Origin: Williamsia soli
Lineage (GTDB): Bacteria; Actinomycetota; Actinomycetes; Mycobacteriales; Mycobacteriaceae
Assembly: GCF_017377795.1 (NCBI RefSeq)
Contig: NZ_JAFRDR010000004.1
Span: 124,001-188,000, forward strand
Direction: 5' to 3'
DNA: 64,000 nucleotides
The translations under genes were made by a program, and so were the position numbers. Below, piece after piece: positions 1 through 11,861 of the stretch; position 1 is the first letter of the stretch; each line of letters begins with the position of its first letter. The notes under the pieces are model-generated. The model had not been told where the DNA came from. It saw only the letters and a list, made by a program, of their open reading frames with translations, and did not search any database.

Positions 1-41
1 GTAAGGCCATCAACACCGAAGACGAGGACTGGGACTTCTAG
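1..41 (+). CDS. nrdF: Ribonucleotide reductase small subunit, C-terminal end (partial)
   Basis: Only the last codons are in the window, reading KAINTEDEDWDF then TAG. An acidic tail ending in DDDWDF/EDWDF is typical of the class Ib ribonucleotide reductase beta subunit, where it docks onto NrdE. In M. tuberculosis nrdF2 lies just before fecB-ctaD, which agrees with the neighbours here. The identification rests on 12 residues plus synteny. Confidence 0.7.
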   Translation, partial: KAINTEDEDWDF

Positions 42-49
42 CCCACCCA

Positions 50-120
50 GAAGTTCGCGCCACCTACGATGAAACGCGCCAGTAGCAGCTGGCGCGTTTC
101 GTCGTAAGTGGCGCGAATTC
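50..120. repeat. Intergenic imperfect palindrome, GCGCCA type, copy 1
   Basis: Left arm 50-81 and right arm 90-120 are near-perfect reverse complements around an 8-base loop (82-89). The arms begin and end with GCGCCA/TGGCGC cores. It fills the gap between the end of nrdF and the end of the carbonic anhydrase gene, so it could act as a bidirectional terminator. A second element with the same arm layout lies at 56541-56609. Confidence 0.75.
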
Positions 121-199
121 TGTTGGGGGAGTCCAAGCACAACGCTCCACCGGCCGCGTGGCCAGTGGAGCGTTTCTGTGCAGAGCCCCCGCCCCGATC

Positions 200-691
200 T
201 CAGGCAGAAACTTCTTCGAGCTTTCCGGTGGCGACATCGAAGATGAAGCCGCGCAAGGATGTGGTCTTGGTGACGAACGGGGAGTTCTCGATGCGGGCCA
301 GTGACTGTTTCACGTCCTCGTGAAGGTCGGGGAACGCCTCGGCCGACCAGGGCGGCTTGACACCGAGCTCATCCTGGATGCCGCGCTTGAACTCGTCGTC
401 GGTGAACGTGAGCATTCCGCAGTCGGTGTGGTGGATCAGGATGATCTCGGTGGTGCCGAGCAAACGCTGACTGATGGCGAGCGAGCGGATCTCGTCGTCG
501 GTGACGACGCCGCCTGCGTTGCGGATGACGTGCGCCTCACCGTCCTTGAGTCCGAGAATGCGGTAGACGTCGAGGCGAGCGTCCATGCACGCGACGACTG
601 CTACATGGCGACTCGGCGGTAGCGGAAGGGGGCCGGAGAACTCCGCCGCGTAAGCGCGGTTGTTGTCCAGGTATTCGTCGGTGACAGTCAT
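200..691 (-). CDS. Beta-class carbonic anhydrase
   Basis: Predicted to interconvert CO2 and bicarbonate in the cytoplasm. The 163-residue protein has the compact beta-class layout: the CMDARLD motif (C35, D37, R39) and HTDCGM (H88, C91) supply the zinc ligands and the Asp-Arg dyad, and RNAGG follows the first motif. Length and motifs resemble the mycobacterial Rv1284 type rather than the longer plant-like enzymes. It faces nrdF convergently across a palindrome. The start is the ATG at 691; no longer in-frame start looks better. Confidence 0.9.
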   Translation of the reverse strand: MTVTDEYLDNNRAYAAEFSGPLPLPPSRHVAVVACMDARLDVYRILGLKDGEAHVIRNAGGVVTDDEIRSLAISQRLLGTTEIILIHHTDCGMLTFTDDEFKRGIQDELGVKPPWSAEAFPDLHEDVKQSLARIENSPFVTKTTSLRGFIFDVATGKLEEVSA

Positions 692-793
692 GCAGTCATG
701 CTCATGGGTGCATCAGTTGGGGCACAGGGTTGTCCTCAGGGTGATTCCAATCCCATCCGTTACTCCGACCCTGCCGAATGGTTGACCTGCAGA

Positions 794-1774
794 TCAGTTC
801 AGGGAGTCCCGGACATTCCCCAGCACGACATTTGCAGCCGACAGGCCGCCTGAGCTGTACCAGACGTCATCGGCAACGATCAGCACCCGACGCCAGCTCG
901 GAGCGCCCATGTCCAGCCAGCGGTCGCTCTCCATGACGGACGTGCCGTACTTCTCGCCGTCCGTGCCCTGGAAACTGACGTAGACGACGTCGCCGTCCGC
1001 GATCTCGAAGTTCTTGTCGTCGATGATCGTGGGCTCGGGTTCCCGTTGTCCCGGCGGCCGTTGCACTCCGATGTCGGTGAGGACCTGCGCCGCAAACGCG
1101 TCGGTGCCTTCCACGATCTCGGAATCCTTGGCGAAGCGCACCAAGGATGCCTGCGAATACCGGGCACCGATACGGTCGCCGACCGCCTTGGAACTGTCGA
1201 GGTACGCCTGGAGCCGTTCTTTGCCGGCGCCCGTCCGGCCCACCGCTGCAGCGACGGCCGAAAAGCGTTTCTCCCACTCCTGTGCAGGGTCGATCGAGAC
1301 GACCTCGACGGATCCCATGGCGCCGTCGAGGGGTGAATCGCCAGAGCTGAGGACCAGGTCCGGGTTCGCCGCTGCCGCCATGGCGACATTCGGCCGGCTC
1401 TTCTCGCCGATGGTCGGGAGGTCGTGCACCGCATCGCCCATGAACGTCGGCAGCGAGCCTCCGATCGTCGTGCTGGCCACTACCCGGTTCTGCAGACCCA
1501 GCGCGCACAGCGCATCCAGCAGATTTGGATCGGCGACCACAATCCGTCGGGGATCGGGAGCACCGGCGTCGGCGGGAGCGGCCGGCTGACACGTCAGGTT
1601 GGTGTCCCGCGTCGGATCGACCAGGTCGACCGATGCGATCCGGGTGGTAGTCGTCGTGATCGTGCCCTCGCCACCGGGAACCTCGGAGTCGATACACCCA
1701 CTCACGGCTACGCTGACCAGCGCGGTAAGGACCACAGCCGCCCAGCCGCGCGGACGGCGGAACACATCGCTCAC
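794..1774 (-). CDS. FecB-like iron-siderophore substrate-binding lipoprotein
   Basis: Predicted periplasmic-binding-type lipoprotein for ferric siderophore uptake. With the GTG at 1774 the protein has 326 residues, a signal peptide and a VSGC lipobox (C27). A longer reading frame upstream lacks signal-peptide character and is not preferred. The region after residue ~75 (RRIVVADPNLLDALCALGL) and the later DIGVQRPPGQ match the class III helical-backbone binding fold. It is divergent from ctaD, as fecB (Rv3044) is in M. tuberculosis. No IdeR box was recognised in the 270 bases between it and ctaD. Confidence 0.8.
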   Translation of the reverse strand: MSDVFRRPRGWAAVVLTALVSVAVSGCIDSEVPGGEGTITTTTTRIASVDLVDPTRDTNLTCQPAAPADAGAPDPRRIVVADPNLLDALCALGLQNRVVASTTIGGSLPTFMGDAVHDLPTIGEKSRPNVAMAAAANPDLVLSSGDSPLDGAMGSVEVVSIDPAQEWEKRFSAVAAAVGRTGAGKERLQAYLDSSKAVGDRIGARYSQASLVRFAKDSEIVEGTDAFAAQVLTDIGVQRPPGQREPEPTIIDDKNFEIADGDVVYVSFQGTDGEKYGTSVMESDRWLDMGAPSWRRVLIVADDVWYSSGGLSAANVVLGNVRDSLN

Positions 1775-2044
1775 TGGAGGACTCTTTCGGTTCTGCGGGC
1801 AGCCGGACAAGGGTTGAATTCTCGAACAAACTAGCACTCGCGATCGTGCTGACCGCCCAGGCCACGAGGGGCCCGGGTTGTTGCTCAAAACAAATACGAC
1901 ACTTCGTAGGACCCACTCAAACGGCGCTCCCGCGACGGGATACGATCGTGCACAGCGCACATTCATCGCCGTGCCCTCATGTCGTGGGCGGGAGAACATC
2001 TCGCCCGGCGGCGTTCCGGAGTGGCCACGCAGGTAGGAGGATCA

Positions 2045-3826
2045 GTGACCGCGGTAGACCAGCCCACTACTCAGGTGGCTCCGGTACGGCCTTACCCCGA
2101 GCGCACGGGGGCCAAGGGGTCGTTCATCTACAAGATGTTGACGACCACCGACCACAAACTGCTCGGCATCATGTATTTGGTTGCCTGCTTCGCGTTCTTC
2201 CTCATCGGTGGCCTGATGGCCTTGCTGATGCGGTCCGAGTTGACTGTTCCGGGCCTGCAGTTCCTGTCGACCGAGCAGTACAACCAGCTGTTCACCATGC
2301 ACGGCACCGTGATGCTGCTGATGTACGCGACGCCGATCGTCATCGGCTTCGCCAACGTGGTGCTGCCCCTCCAGATCGGCGCGCCGGACGTGGCGTTCCC
2401 GCGGTTGAACGCCTTCAGCTTCTGGCTGTTCGTGTTCGGCTCGACGGTGGCCGTGGCCGGATTCATCACCCCCGGTGGTGCGGCCGACTTCGGCTGGACC
2501 GCCTACACGCCACTGACCGATGCGGTGCACTCTCCGGGTGCCGGCGCCGACATGTGGATCCTCGGCCTGGCCGTCTCCGGTCTGGGCACGATTCTCGGTG
2601 CGGTCAACATGATCACCACCGTCGTCTGCCTGCGCGCGCCCGGCATGACGATGTTCCGGATGCCGATCTTCACCTGGAACATCCTGGTCACCAGCGTGCT
2701 GATCCTGCTGGCGTTCCCGCTGCTCACGGCGGCGTTGATGGGTCTGGAGGTCGACCGACAATTTGGCGCCCAGCTCTATGACCCGGCCAACGGTGGCGTG
2801 ATCTTGTGGCAGCACCTGTTCTGGTTCTTCGGTCACCCTGAGGTCTACATCATCGCGCTGCCGTTCTTCGGCATCGTCTCGGAGATCTTCCCGGTGTTCA
2901 GCCGTAAACCCATCTTCGGGTACAGCGGTCTGGTCTATGCAACCTTGGCGATCGCTGCGTTGTCGGTGGCGGTGTGGGCGCACCATATGTACGCCACGGG
3001 TGCAGTGCTGTTGCCGTTCTTCTCGTTCATGACCTTCTTGATCGCGGTGCCCACGGGTGTGAAGTTCTTCAACTGGATAGGCACGATGTGGAAAGGTCAT
3101 ATGACCTTTGAGACACCCATGCTCTTTTCTGTCGGCTTCATCATCACGTTCCTGTTCGGTGGTTTGACCGGTGTGCTGTTGGCGAGCCCGCCGCTGGACT
3201 TCCACCTCTCGGACAGCTACTTCGTCGTCGCGCACTTCCACTACGTGCTGTTCGGCACCATCGTGTTCGCCACCTATGCCGGTATCTACTTCTGGTTCCC
3301 GAAGATGACCGGGCGGATGCTGGATGAGCGTTTGGGCAAGATCCATTTCTGGTTGACGATGATCGGCTTCCACACCACGTTCCTGGTGCAGCACTGGGTC
3401 GGAAACGAGGGCATGCCGCGTCGGTACGCCGACTATCTGTCCTCGGACGGGTTCACCACGTTGAACATCGTGTCGACGGTCGGTGCGTTCATCCTCGGTG
3501 CTTCGACGCTGCCGTTCCTGTGGAACGTGTTCAAGAGCTACCGCTACGGCGAAGTGGTGACCGTCGACGACCCGTGGGGCTTCGGTAACTCGCTGGAGTG
3601 GGCGACCAGTTGCCCGCCGCCGCGGCACAACTTCACCGAGCTCCCACGCATTCGGTCGGAGCGGCCTGCGTTCGAGTTGCACTACCCGCACATGGTCGAG
3701 CGGATGCGGGAAGAAGCCCACGTCGGTGCCGCTCACGGCAAGACCAGTGACAAGGCCGAGAAAGCTCGTCGCGATCCGCTGACAGTCGGAACCCACGAGT
3801 CGTCGACCGACCCAGATCCGAGCTGA
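2045..3826 (+). CDS. ctaD: Cytochrome c oxidase subunit I, copy 1
   Basis: Catalytic subunit of the aa3-type oxidase, which reduces O2 to water and pumps protons in the plasma membrane. All core residues are present: low-spin heme His H86 (MHGT), the H264-Y268 pair in HPEVY, the CuB histidines H313-H314, K340 of the K channel (TGVKFFNW), D115 of the D channel, and H397/H399 in HFHY. The GTG at 2045 is chosen because TAGGAGGA lies just upstream and because copy 2 starts at the matching place. At 593 residues it is close to mycobacterial CtaD. A second, nearly identical gene follows 171 bases downstream. Confidence 0.95.
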   Translation: MTAVDQPTTQVAPVRPYPERTGAKGSFIYKMLTTTDHKLLGIMYLVACFAFFLIGGLMALLMRSELTVPGLQFLSTEQYNQLFTMHGTVMLLMYATPIVIGFANVVLPLQIGAPDVAFPRLNAFSFWLFVFGSTVAVAGFITPGGAADFGWTAYTPLTDAVHSPGAGADMWILGLAVSGLGTILGAVNMITTVVCLRAPGMTMFRMPIFTWNILVTSVLILLAFPLLTAALMGLEVDRQFGAQLYDPANGGVILWQHLFWFFGHPEVYIIALPFFGIVSEIFPVFSRKPIFGYSGLVYATLAIAALSVAVWAHHMYATGAVLLPFFSFMTFLIAVPTGVKFFNWIGTMWKGHMTFETPMLFSVGFIITFLFGGLTGVLLASPPLDFHLSDSYFVVAHFHYVLFGTIVFATYAGIYFWFPKMTGRMLDERLGKIHFWLTMIGFHTTFLVQHWVGNEGMPRRYADYLSSDGFTTLNIVSTVGAFILGASTLPFLWNVFKSYRYGEVVTVDDPWGFGNSLEWATSCPPPRHNFTELPRIRSERPAFELHYPHMVERMREEAHVGAAHGKTSDKAEKARRDPLTVGTHESSTDPDPS

Positions 3827-3845
3827 TCGCGCCACCTTCTACACC

Positions 3846-3891
3846 GAAACCGGCTATCTCCTACGAACCGTCGTAGGGGATAGCCGGTTTC
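3846..3891 (+). terminator. Hairpin between the two ctaD genes
   Basis: A 21-base left arm (3846-3866) pairs with 3871-3891 with one mismatch around the loop ACCG. There is no U-tract. It follows the stop of ctaD copy 1 by 19 bases and probably ends that transcript, so copy 2 may have its own promoter in 3892-3997. Confidence 0.7.
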
Positions 3892-3997
3892 GTCGGCCCA
3901 TAGGGTTTACGATCATCTCCAGTGCGCTTCGCGCCGCCGTGGGCCAAACAGCCGACCACGACGACTCGGAGCGAGTGGCGGCGCCATAGGAGGATCT

Positions 3998-7037
<3,040 letters not shown>

Positions 7038-7039
7038 CC

Positions 7040-7837
7040 ATGGATTCGGAGCCGGACGACGTCTCGGAGGCCCAAGGCAGTGAGGCTCGGCCATCGACCT
7101 TTGCTGAGCGATTCGATCGATTGGTCGGATACGTTGGCGGGCACAGTGATCCGCCGGATCCCGGGCAGGTGCTCGCCATGCAGATGGTGCTGCACATACC
7201 CAAGGCAGAGCAGCCCGATCGCACCGACCTTCTGAATGCCGCGGCATCGGCGGTCGCACTGCTGTGTCTGGACGAGCGCAGTGGTGGCGACGGCCCATGG
7301 GCGGGGCCGATGGATGCCTGGTGCGATGCGCGGATCAGGAAGATTGCGCGGCGTGCGCGCGGTGCTCATTGGGAAGCCGCGCAGGAGGTTCCAGGGGTGA
7401 CGGCCGGCTGTGGGACGGCGAGCGCCAGGGCCATTGTCCCGGGTCCGGTGGGGGAAACCGACAAACGCATTGCTCGCCTGCAGATCGGTGGCACCGAGAT
7501 CTCGGGAGAAACAGCTGCCGGCCGGGCGCCCGACGGACCAGTGCTGTGGGTCAACCCTGCGCTCGAGATGACGGTCGGGAAGCTCGCGGCACAGGTCGGG
7601 CATGCCTCGATGCTGGCTGTCAAGCTGATGAATCGAGAGCAAGCGGCCCAATGGTTTTCTGCCGGCTGTCCGGTGTCTGTTCGAGACTCGTCGACCGGCG
7701 ATTGGGATCGACTCCTCGCCGCAGATGCGGACGGAACGGCTGTCGCGGTCAGAGATGCCGGCTTCACCGAGATCGCGCCCGGTTCGGTCACCGTGATCGC
7801 CGAGACGAGCCGGGCGGTCCGGCCGGCGCCGGACTAA
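7040..7837 (+). CDS. PTH2-like peptidyl-tRNA hydrolase domain protein
   Basis: The C-terminal third carries a PTH2-type signature (MTVGKLAAQVGHASM near residue 177, then AVAVRDAGFTEIAPGSVTV), typical of archaeal/eukaryotic Bit1-type peptidyl-tRNA hydrolases. The N-terminal ~150 residues are less familiar and contain a domain of unknown role. It starts two bases after the serB stop, so the two are probably co-transcribed. The normal bacterial Pth is a different fold, and whether this protein hydrolyses peptidyl-tRNA is not known. It is absent from the same position in M. tuberculosis. Confidence 0.65.
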   Translation: MDSEPDDVSEAQGSEARPSTFAERFDRLVGYVGGHSDPPDPGQVLAMQMVLHIPKAEQPDRTDLLNAAASAVALLCLDERSGGDGPWAGPMDAWCDARIRKIARRARGAHWEAAQEVPGVTAGCGTASARAIVPGPVGETDKRIARLQIGGTEISGETAAGRAPDGPVLWVNPALEMTVGKLAAQVGHASMLAVKLMNREQAAQWFSAGCPVSVRDSSTGDWDRLLAADADGTAVAVRDAGFTEIAPGSVTVIAETSRAVRPAPD

Positions 7838-7846
7838 TCTGGCCGT

Positions 7847-8290
7847 ATGACAGAGCTGCCGGAGTGGGCCGTCGACCTCGCATTGGAGCCCCACCCCGAG
7901 GGCGGTTTCTATCGGCAGACATGGGTCAGCGATCTGACCATCCCGAAATCGGTGCTACCGGAGGGGTATCCCGCGGAGCGCGCCGCCGGTACCGCAATCC
8001 TTTTCTTGCTCCTACCCGGCCAGCATTCTGCATGGCACACCGTGCGCAGCGCGGAGATCTGGCTGCACCACCGCGGGTCCCCGGTTGCACTGGGCCTGGG
8101 TGGTCAGGGCAGCGCACCAGCGGATGAACACACGGTGCTGGTCGGCTCGGACATCCTCGCCGGGCAGCATCCGCAGTACGTGTTGTCTCCGGGACAGTGG
8201 CAGCGTGCCACCCCTCATGGAGACGAACCGTCGCTGGTGAGTTGTATTGTCGTGCCGGGCTTCGACTTTGCCGACTTCACGATGGGTTGA
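7847..8290 (+). CDS. Cupin family protein (DUF985-like)
   Basis: A 147-residue single-domain protein with the layout of the cupin_5/DUF985 family: LEPHPEGGFYRQTW at residues 13-26, HSAWHTVRSAEIWLHHRG in the middle, and a final VPGFDFADF. The histidines and glutamate of the middle motif could hold a metal or sugar-type ligand. The biochemical role of this family is not established here. A TAATCT hexamer (7835-7840) ends 6 bases before the ATG, suggesting a leaderless start. Confidence 0.8.
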   Translation: MTELPEWAVDLALEPHPEGGFYRQTWVSDLTIPKSVLPEGYPAERAAGTAILFLLLPGQHSAWHTVRSAEIWLHHRGSPVALGLGGQGSAPADEHTVLVGSDILAGQHPQYVLSPGQWQRATPHGDEPSLVSCIVVPGFDFADFTMG

Positions 8291-8382
8291 CGCCGGCACG
8301 GCCGTAGATACGCGACCCGCGGATTCGGCGACACTCTGGGCATCGGACGGTCAGTCGCCCCGCGGTGCGGCACGATAGGGGG

Positions 8383-9213
8383 GTGCGTGAAACCGACCCA
8401 GACCTATTGATCGACTTCGAGGACGTGGCGTTGCGGCGCGGCGGAAACACCCTCGTCGGGCCCATCTCCTGGAAGGTCGAGCTCGACGAACGGTGGGTGA
8501 TCCTCGGCCCCAACGGTGCAGGCAAGACCTCCCTGATGCGGATGGCGGCCGCCGAAACCCACCCCTCCAGCGGCAGCGCGTTCCTGCTCGGTGAACCGGT
8601 CGGCCGCACTGAGGTCCGCGAGCTGACCACCAGGATTGGCGTCACCTCGGCGTTGCTCGGTGAGCGGATCCCGGAACAGGAGATGGTCAGCGACCTCGTC
8701 ATCTCCGCCGGTTACGCGGTGCTCGGCCGCTGGAAAGAGGCGTACGACGACGTTGATCGTGAACAGGCCCTCGAGATGCTCGAGTCGATGGGGGCCGAAC
8801 ACCTTGCCGACCGCACTTTCGGCACGCTGTCGGAGGGCGAACGCAAACGCGTACTCGTCGCGCGGGCCCTCATGATCAACCCGGAGCTGCTGCTGCTCGA
8901 CGAACCCGCCGCAGGCCTGGACCTAGGTGGTCGTGAGGAACTGGTGGCCCGGCTCGCAGTCCTGGCGACCGACCCCGACGCCCCGGCGACCGTCCTGGTG
9001 ACGCATCATGTCGAAGAGATCCCGATCGGGTTCACTCACGCGATGCTGCTCAAGGAGGGTCTGGTCGTGGCTCAAGGCCTGATCGAAGACGTCATCACCG
9101 CCGAGAACCTGTCCAGCGCATTCAGCCAGTCCATCGCTCTGGACAAGGCCGACGGCCGGTTCTTCGCCCGCCGGGCACGTGCGGCCGGTGGCCATCGGAG
9201 GCGTGCCGAATGA
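8383..9213 (+). CDS. ABC transporter ATP-binding protein
   Basis: Nucleotide-binding subunit with Walker A GPNGAGKTS, signature LSEGERKRV, Walker B LLLLDEPAAGLDL and H-loop VTHHVEEIP. No permease gene is adjacent, so the transported substrate is unknown; it matches M. tuberculosis Rv3041c by position. The GTG at 8383 follows GATAGGGGG and is preferred; a GTG at 8365 would add six residues. The last codons overlap the Nudix gene by 4 bases (ATGA). Confidence 0.88.
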   Translation: MRETDPDLLIDFEDVALRRGGNTLVGPISWKVELDERWVILGPNGAGKTSLMRMAAAETHPSSGSAFLLGEPVGRTEVRELTTRIGVTSALLGERIPEQEMVSDLVISAGYAVLGRWKEAYDDVDREQALEMLESMGAEHLADRTFGTLSEGERKRVLVARALMINPELLLLDEPAAGLDLGGREELVARLAVLATDPDAPATVLVTHHVEEIPIGFTHAMLLKEGLVVAQGLIEDVITAENLSSAFSQSIALDKADGRFFARRARAAGGHRRRAE

Positions 9214-10013
9214 CGTTCACCCTCGTCGACGACCCGGAATCGGTTCCGATGCGCGACGCCGCCACCGTGGTGCTCGTGCGGACTGGGGCGAGTGCGCCGA
9301 TCGAGGTGTTCCTGATGCGTCGGGTGAAGCAGATGGAGTTCGCCGGCGGCATGACGGTGTTCCCCGGCGGCGGTGTCGACCCGCGCGACGCCGAGGTCGA
9401 TCTTGCCTGGACTGGACCCGACGAAGACTGGTGGGCCGAACAGTTTCACACCGAGCCTGCGACCGCCCAGGCGCTGGTCTGCGCAGCAGTACGCGAACTC
9501 TTCGAAGAATGTGGCGTGCTTCTGGCTGCCCGCTCGGACGGCAGCTTCCCCGACACGTCACAACTGACGGCTGAACGTGCCGGGCTCGTCGACAAATCCC
9601 TGTCATTCGCGCAGTTCCTGCGCGAGGCCGGTCTGTCGCTGCGTGCGGATCTGCTTCGCCCACTCGCGCACTGGATCACCCCGCTCGGTGAGAAGCGTCG
9701 CTACGACACCCGGTTCTTTCTCGCCGTCTTGCCGGAGGGGCAGACCGCTGACGGTGAGACCACCGAGGCGTCCGAGACCGGTTGGGCGACCCCTCAGGCG
9801 GCGATCGCGTCGTGGGATGAAGGAAAACACTTCTTGCTGCCTCCCACCTGGACCCAGCTGAAAGAACTCTCGAGTTTCGACAGTGTCGACGACGCGCTCG
9901 CCGCCGACCGGGTGGTCGAGAGCATCACCCCGAACTTCGTGTCCACCGGCGAAAAGGTCCGAATCGAGTTCGACGGCGAGGAGGAATACCGTCGTATCAA
10001 CGATCTCTTCTGA
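9210..10013 (+). CDS. Nudix hydrolase (NUDT19-like)
   Basis: A 267-residue protein with a split Nudix box: GGGVDPRD near residue 52, then an insertion of about 35 residues before AAVRELFEECGVLL. This insertion within the box is typical of NUDT19/RP2-type proteins, some of which cleave CoA esters. Both REL and EECG elements are intact. Substrate not predictable. Translationally coupled to the ABC ATPase by an ATGA overlap and convergent with the polymerase-domain gene, 14 bases away. Confidence 0.85.
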   Translation: MTFTLVDDPESVPMRDAATVVLVRTGASAPIEVFLMRRVKQMEFAGGMTVFPGGGVDPRDAEVDLAWTGPDEDWWAEQFHTEPATAQALVCAAVRELFEECGVLLAARSDGSFPDTSQLTAERAGLVDKSLSFAQFLREAGLSLRADLLRPLAHWITPLGEKRRYDTRFFLAVLPEGQTADGETTEASETGWATPQAAIASWDEGKHFLLPPTWTQLKELSSFDSVDDALAADRVVESITPNFVSTGEKVRIEFDGEEEYRRINDLF

Positions 10014-10027
10014 TCAGGGAAACGTGC

Positions 10028-10996
10028 TCAGGCGTCGGGATCAGGTGTCGGTTCGGCGCCTTCGCGCTCGTCGCGGTCGGCCCACTCCAGCAAGGTGTCG
10101 AGGCGGTAGGCGCGATCGTCGATCTCCGCGTGTAGATCGCCGAGTTCGGCGTATCGGGCCGGCACGGTCGCGATCGTGAGGGCCTGAGGTTCCACCTCGT
10201 CGATCTCGTCCCAGCTGATGGGTGTCGAGACGGTGCCTTCTGGGTTGCCGCGCACCGAGTACGCACTGGCAATCGTGTGGTCTCGAGTGTTCTGGTTGTA
10301 GTCGACGAACACAGCGGTGGGGTCGCGGTCTTTGCGCCACCACGTGGTGGTCACCTCGCTCGGCGCCCTGCGCTCGACCTCTCTGGCGAAGGCATGCGCT
10401 GCTCGGCGGACGTCGGCGAACCCCCAGTCGGGCTCGATGCGGACATAGATGTGCAGGCCGGATCCGCCTGACGTCTTCGGGAATCCGCGTATACCGAGTT
10501 CGTCGAGGACCTCGTTGGCTACGTGAGCGGTCCGCCGCACCTTGTCGAAGGAACAATCGGGCATCGGATCGAGGTCGATGCGCCACTCATCGGGCTTTTC
10601 TGTGTCGTAGCGCCGAGAATTCCAGGGATGGAATTCGACAGTCGACATCTGGACCGCCCAGATCACGCTGCCGAGCTCGGTCACACAGACCTCATCGGCT
10701 GTTCTGCCGAACCGCGGGAAAAAGATGTTGACGGTCTCGAGCCAGTCCGGGGCGCCCGCGGGGATCCGCTTCTGGTGGACCTTCTGCCCGGCGACGCCTT
10801 TGGGGTAGCGATGCAGCATGCACGGCCGATCGAGGAGGGCCCGCACGATTCCGTCGCCGACCGACAGGTAGTAGTTGACGAGGTCGAGCTTGGTCTCACC
10901 GCGAGCCGGAAAGTACTCGCGCTGTGGGCTCGAGACGCGCACCACGCGGCCACCGACCTCGATCTCGACTGCCTCACCGTGTGGGGTCGCTGCCAT
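10028..10996 (-). CDS. Stand-alone LigD-type polymerase/primase domain
   Basis: Archaeo-eukaryotic primase-type polymerase domain like the one in the NHEJ protein LigD, here without ligase or nuclease domains. The catalytic acids of DLDP (D141, D143) and VDYNQN (D232), the SGGSGLHIYV motif (S177-H182) and EFHPW (H123) are all present, so it should be active as a nucleotidyltransferase with a ribonucleotide preference (family knowledge). The ATG at 10996 is chosen because the family starts just before EVGGRVVRVSSPQR. No ku or ligD lies nearby. It resembles the M. tuberculosis Rv3730c/Rv0269c type. Confidence 0.88.
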   Translation of the reverse strand: MAATPHGEAVEIEVGGRVVRVSSPQREYFPARGETKLDLVNYYLSVGDGIVRALLDRPCMLHRYPKGVAGQKVHQKRIPAGAPDWLETVNIFFPRFGRTADEVCVTELGSVIWAVQMSTVEFHPWNSRRYDTEKPDEWRIDLDPMPDCSFDKVRRTAHVANEVLDELGIRGFPKTSGGSGLHIYVRIEPDWGFADVRRAAHAFAREVERRAPSEVTTTWWRKDRDPTAVFVDYNQNTRDHTIASAYSVRGNPEGTVSTPISWDEIDEVEPQALTIATVPARYAELGDLHAEIDDRAYRLDTLLEWADRDEREGAEPTPDPDA

Positions 10997-11042
10997 CCCC
11001 CGACAGTAGGGGATCACCGGTGCACCCGGTAGCCTGCGGAGC

Positions 11043-11831
11043 ATGCCTGAGTTCGTGACGTTGCAGACCTCTGACGAGTTTCCCGGGGTCGCGACCATCC
11101 TGCTGAACCGTCCCCCGATGAACGCGCTGAGCCGCCAGGTCCAGGCCGAGCTGGCCGAGGCCGCACGAGAAGCGACCGTGCGCGACGACATCAAGGCAGT
11201 GGTCGTCTACGGCGGTCCGAAAGTGCTCGCCGCGGGCGCCGACATCAAAGAACTCAACGATCTGACGTTCTCCGAGGTTCAGAAGGTCGCAGGCCGCCTG
11301 CAGGCCGACCTCGGTTCCATCGCCGCCATCCCGAAGCCGACCGTTGCGGCCATCACCGGATATGCACTGGGCGGCGGACTCGAGGTGGCACTCGGTGCCG
11401 ACCGCCGGATCGCCGGGGACAACGCCAAACTGGGAGTGCCCGAGATCTTGCTCGGCGTGATTCCCGGTGGCGGAGGTACCCAGCGTCTCGCTCGACTGAT
11501 CGGCCCCGCGAAGGCCAAGGACCTGGTGTTCACCGGGCGTTTCGTCGGTGCGGCAGAAGCGCTGGATATCGGACTCGTCGACGAGGTCGTCGCACCGGAC
11601 GAGGTCTACAACGCTGCGCTCAAATGGGCGTCGAAGTTCAGTGGCGCCGCGAGCGTCGCGCTCGCCGCCGCCAAAGCTGCCATCGACGAGGGCCTCGACG
11701 TCGATCTGGCCACCGGACTCAAGATCGAAGAGCACGTCTTCGCGGCACTGTTCTCCACCGACGACCGGAAGATCGGAATGGCCTCCTTCGTCGAGAACGG
11801 CCCGGGCAAGGCCGAGTTCACCGGTAAGTAG
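11043..11831 (+). CDS. echA17: Enoyl-CoA hydratase (EchA17-like)
   Basis: Crotonase-fold enzyme predicted to hydrate 2-enoyl-CoA in fatty-acid beta-oxidation. Both oxyanion-hole segments are present (AAGADIKEL at 64-71, ALGGGLEVAL at 108-117), as are both catalytic glutamates (E114 and E134, the latter in PEILLGVIPGGGGTQRL). The 262-residue length is normal. Position matches echA17 (Rv3039c). TAGCCT at 11030-11035 ends 7 bases before the ATG, so the mRNA may be leaderless. Confidence 0.9.
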   Translation: MPEFVTLQTSDEFPGVATILLNRPPMNALSRQVQAELAEAAREATVRDDIKAVVVYGGPKVLAAGADIKELNDLTFSEVQKVAGRLQADLGSIAAIPKPTVAAITGYALGGGLEVALGADRRIAGDNAKLGVPEILLGVIPGGGGTQRLARLIGPAKAKDLVFTGRFVGAAEALDIGLVDEVVAPDEVYNAALKWASKFSGAASVALAAAKAAIDEGLDVDLATGLKIEEHVFAALFSTDDRKIGMASFVENGPGKAEFTGK

Positions 11832-11861
11832 CCTCCCTCTACGGAAAGTGGTTGTAGACCC

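Noticed and set aside
1775-2044. IdeR/Fur box in the fecB-ctaD gap
   Set aside because: No TTAGGTTAGGCTAACC-like palindrome is visible.
2042-3835. Long minus-strand open frame of 597 codons opposite ctaD copy 1 (and its counterpart at 4007-5737)
   Set aside because: His/Arg/Gln-rich translation without a start signal; it is the GC-driven shadow of a real gene and is duplicated only because ctaD is.
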